From assembly GCF_000775995.1 (NCBI RefSeq), contig NZ_CP009227.1, positions 992,001-1,056,000 on the forward strand: a stretch of DNA of 64,000 nucleotides, written 5' to 3'. Source of the DNA: Treponema sp. OMZ 838 (GTDB taxonomy: Bacteria > Spirochaetota > Spirochaetia > Treponematales > Treponemataceae). The translations under genes and the position numbers were made by a program. The notes below the pieces were generated by a model. That model did not search any database. It was not told where the DNA came from and saw nothing but the letters and a program-made list of their open reading frames with translations. Below, piece after piece: positions 63,886-64,000 of this stretch (within the stretch, counting starts at the first letter, position 1; each line of letters begins with the position of its first letter).

Positions 63886-64000
63886 ATGCGTTCCGAACGG
63901 CTTTTTGAAATCGTCTTTATTCTCCTCAATAAAAAACGAACGACGGCGCAGGAGCTTGCGAAAAAATTTGCTGTATCGATTCGTACCGTGTATCGTGATA
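63886..64000 (+). CDS. WYL-type HTH transcriptional regulator, partial
   Basis: The frame starts at ATG 63886 (MRSERLFEIVFILLNKK) and leaves the window after 38 codons. The helix-turn-helix RTTAQELAKKFAVSIRTVYR is the HTH_11/DeoR type found at the head of WYL-domain regulators such as YafY. TATACT at 63871-63876 could be its -10 box, although it is close to the ATG. The WYL domain itself lies outside the window. Such regulators often sit at the edge of defence islands. Confidence 0.75.
   Translation, partial: MRSERLFEIVFILLNKKRTTAQELAKKFAVSIRTVYRD

Noticed and set aside
1-64000. tRNA, rRNA, insertion sequence or prophage genes
   Set aside because: No cloverleaf with a TTCGA-type arm, no ribosomal RNA stretch, and no transposase, integrase or phage structural gene was recognised by eye.

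Overview
The window reads as chromosome from an oral-type Treponema (spirochaete). The best anchors are a cystalysin/L-cysteine desulfhydrase homologue (22969-24156), a LicCA-type choline kinase/cytidylyltransferase fusion next to a BCCT choline-type transporter (24251-27608), several YARHG, TPR and lipoprotein genes of spirochaete style, and a Treponema-like DnaA (15227-16630). Species was not determined.

Left part (1-13507) is accessory. A 5'-truncated AAA-ATPase-like/PD-(D/E)XK gene is followed by a tight six-gene plus-strand operon (1545-8066). It encodes a stand-alone CARF-like (TM1812/DxTHG-type) protein, a sigma-like helical regulator, a small OST-HTH-like protein, a RavA-type MoxR AAA+ ATPase fused to a DUF1566/Lcl-like lectin domain, a stand-alone HEPN-like protein (RNxxxH motif), and a ViaA-like VWA protein with a second HEPN-like domain at its N-terminus. 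This is the best candidate for an undescribed system: a nucleotide-sensor-like CARF plus a MoxR-VWA chaperone pair carrying paired HEPN ribonuclease-like domains. An AddA/RexA-like helicase-nuclease, a DUF4143 ATPase, an array of interlocking hairpins and a gene remnant complete this part.

Middle part (13559-56596) is mostly core or metabolic: an outer-membrane barrel protein, dnaA, an Fe3+-type ABC importer operon (16843-21991), cystalysin, choline uptake and activation, a GPH/MFS symporter with a large extra loop, a malQ operon, and hsp20 behind a near-perfect sigma-54 promoter with two leader hairpins. Then come a PLP decarboxylase (ornithine-type), flavodoxin with DUF3793, free-methionine sulfoxide reductase, a TolC-MFP-ABC efflux operon interrupted by a Schlafen/AlbA_2-type regulator, a four-gene lipoprotein/TPR cluster, a divergent TPR gene with a phosphoesterase, nrdB without nrdA, a MATE exporter and an ABC exporter.

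Right part (56646-64000) is a defence/plasticity island: a YoeB toxin with RelB/DinJ-type antitoxin, two GNAT acetyltransferases, an RloA/RloB (AbiL-like) pair whose second gene is dead, an AT-rich TIR plus membrane-protein pair, a UPF0175 gene lying between two copies of a methylase tail, a beheaded MmeI-type methylase, and the start of a WYL-type regulator running off the end.

No tRNA, rRNA, CRISPR array, insertion sequence, integrase or reverse transcriptase was recognised. All functional calls rest on reading motifs by eye.
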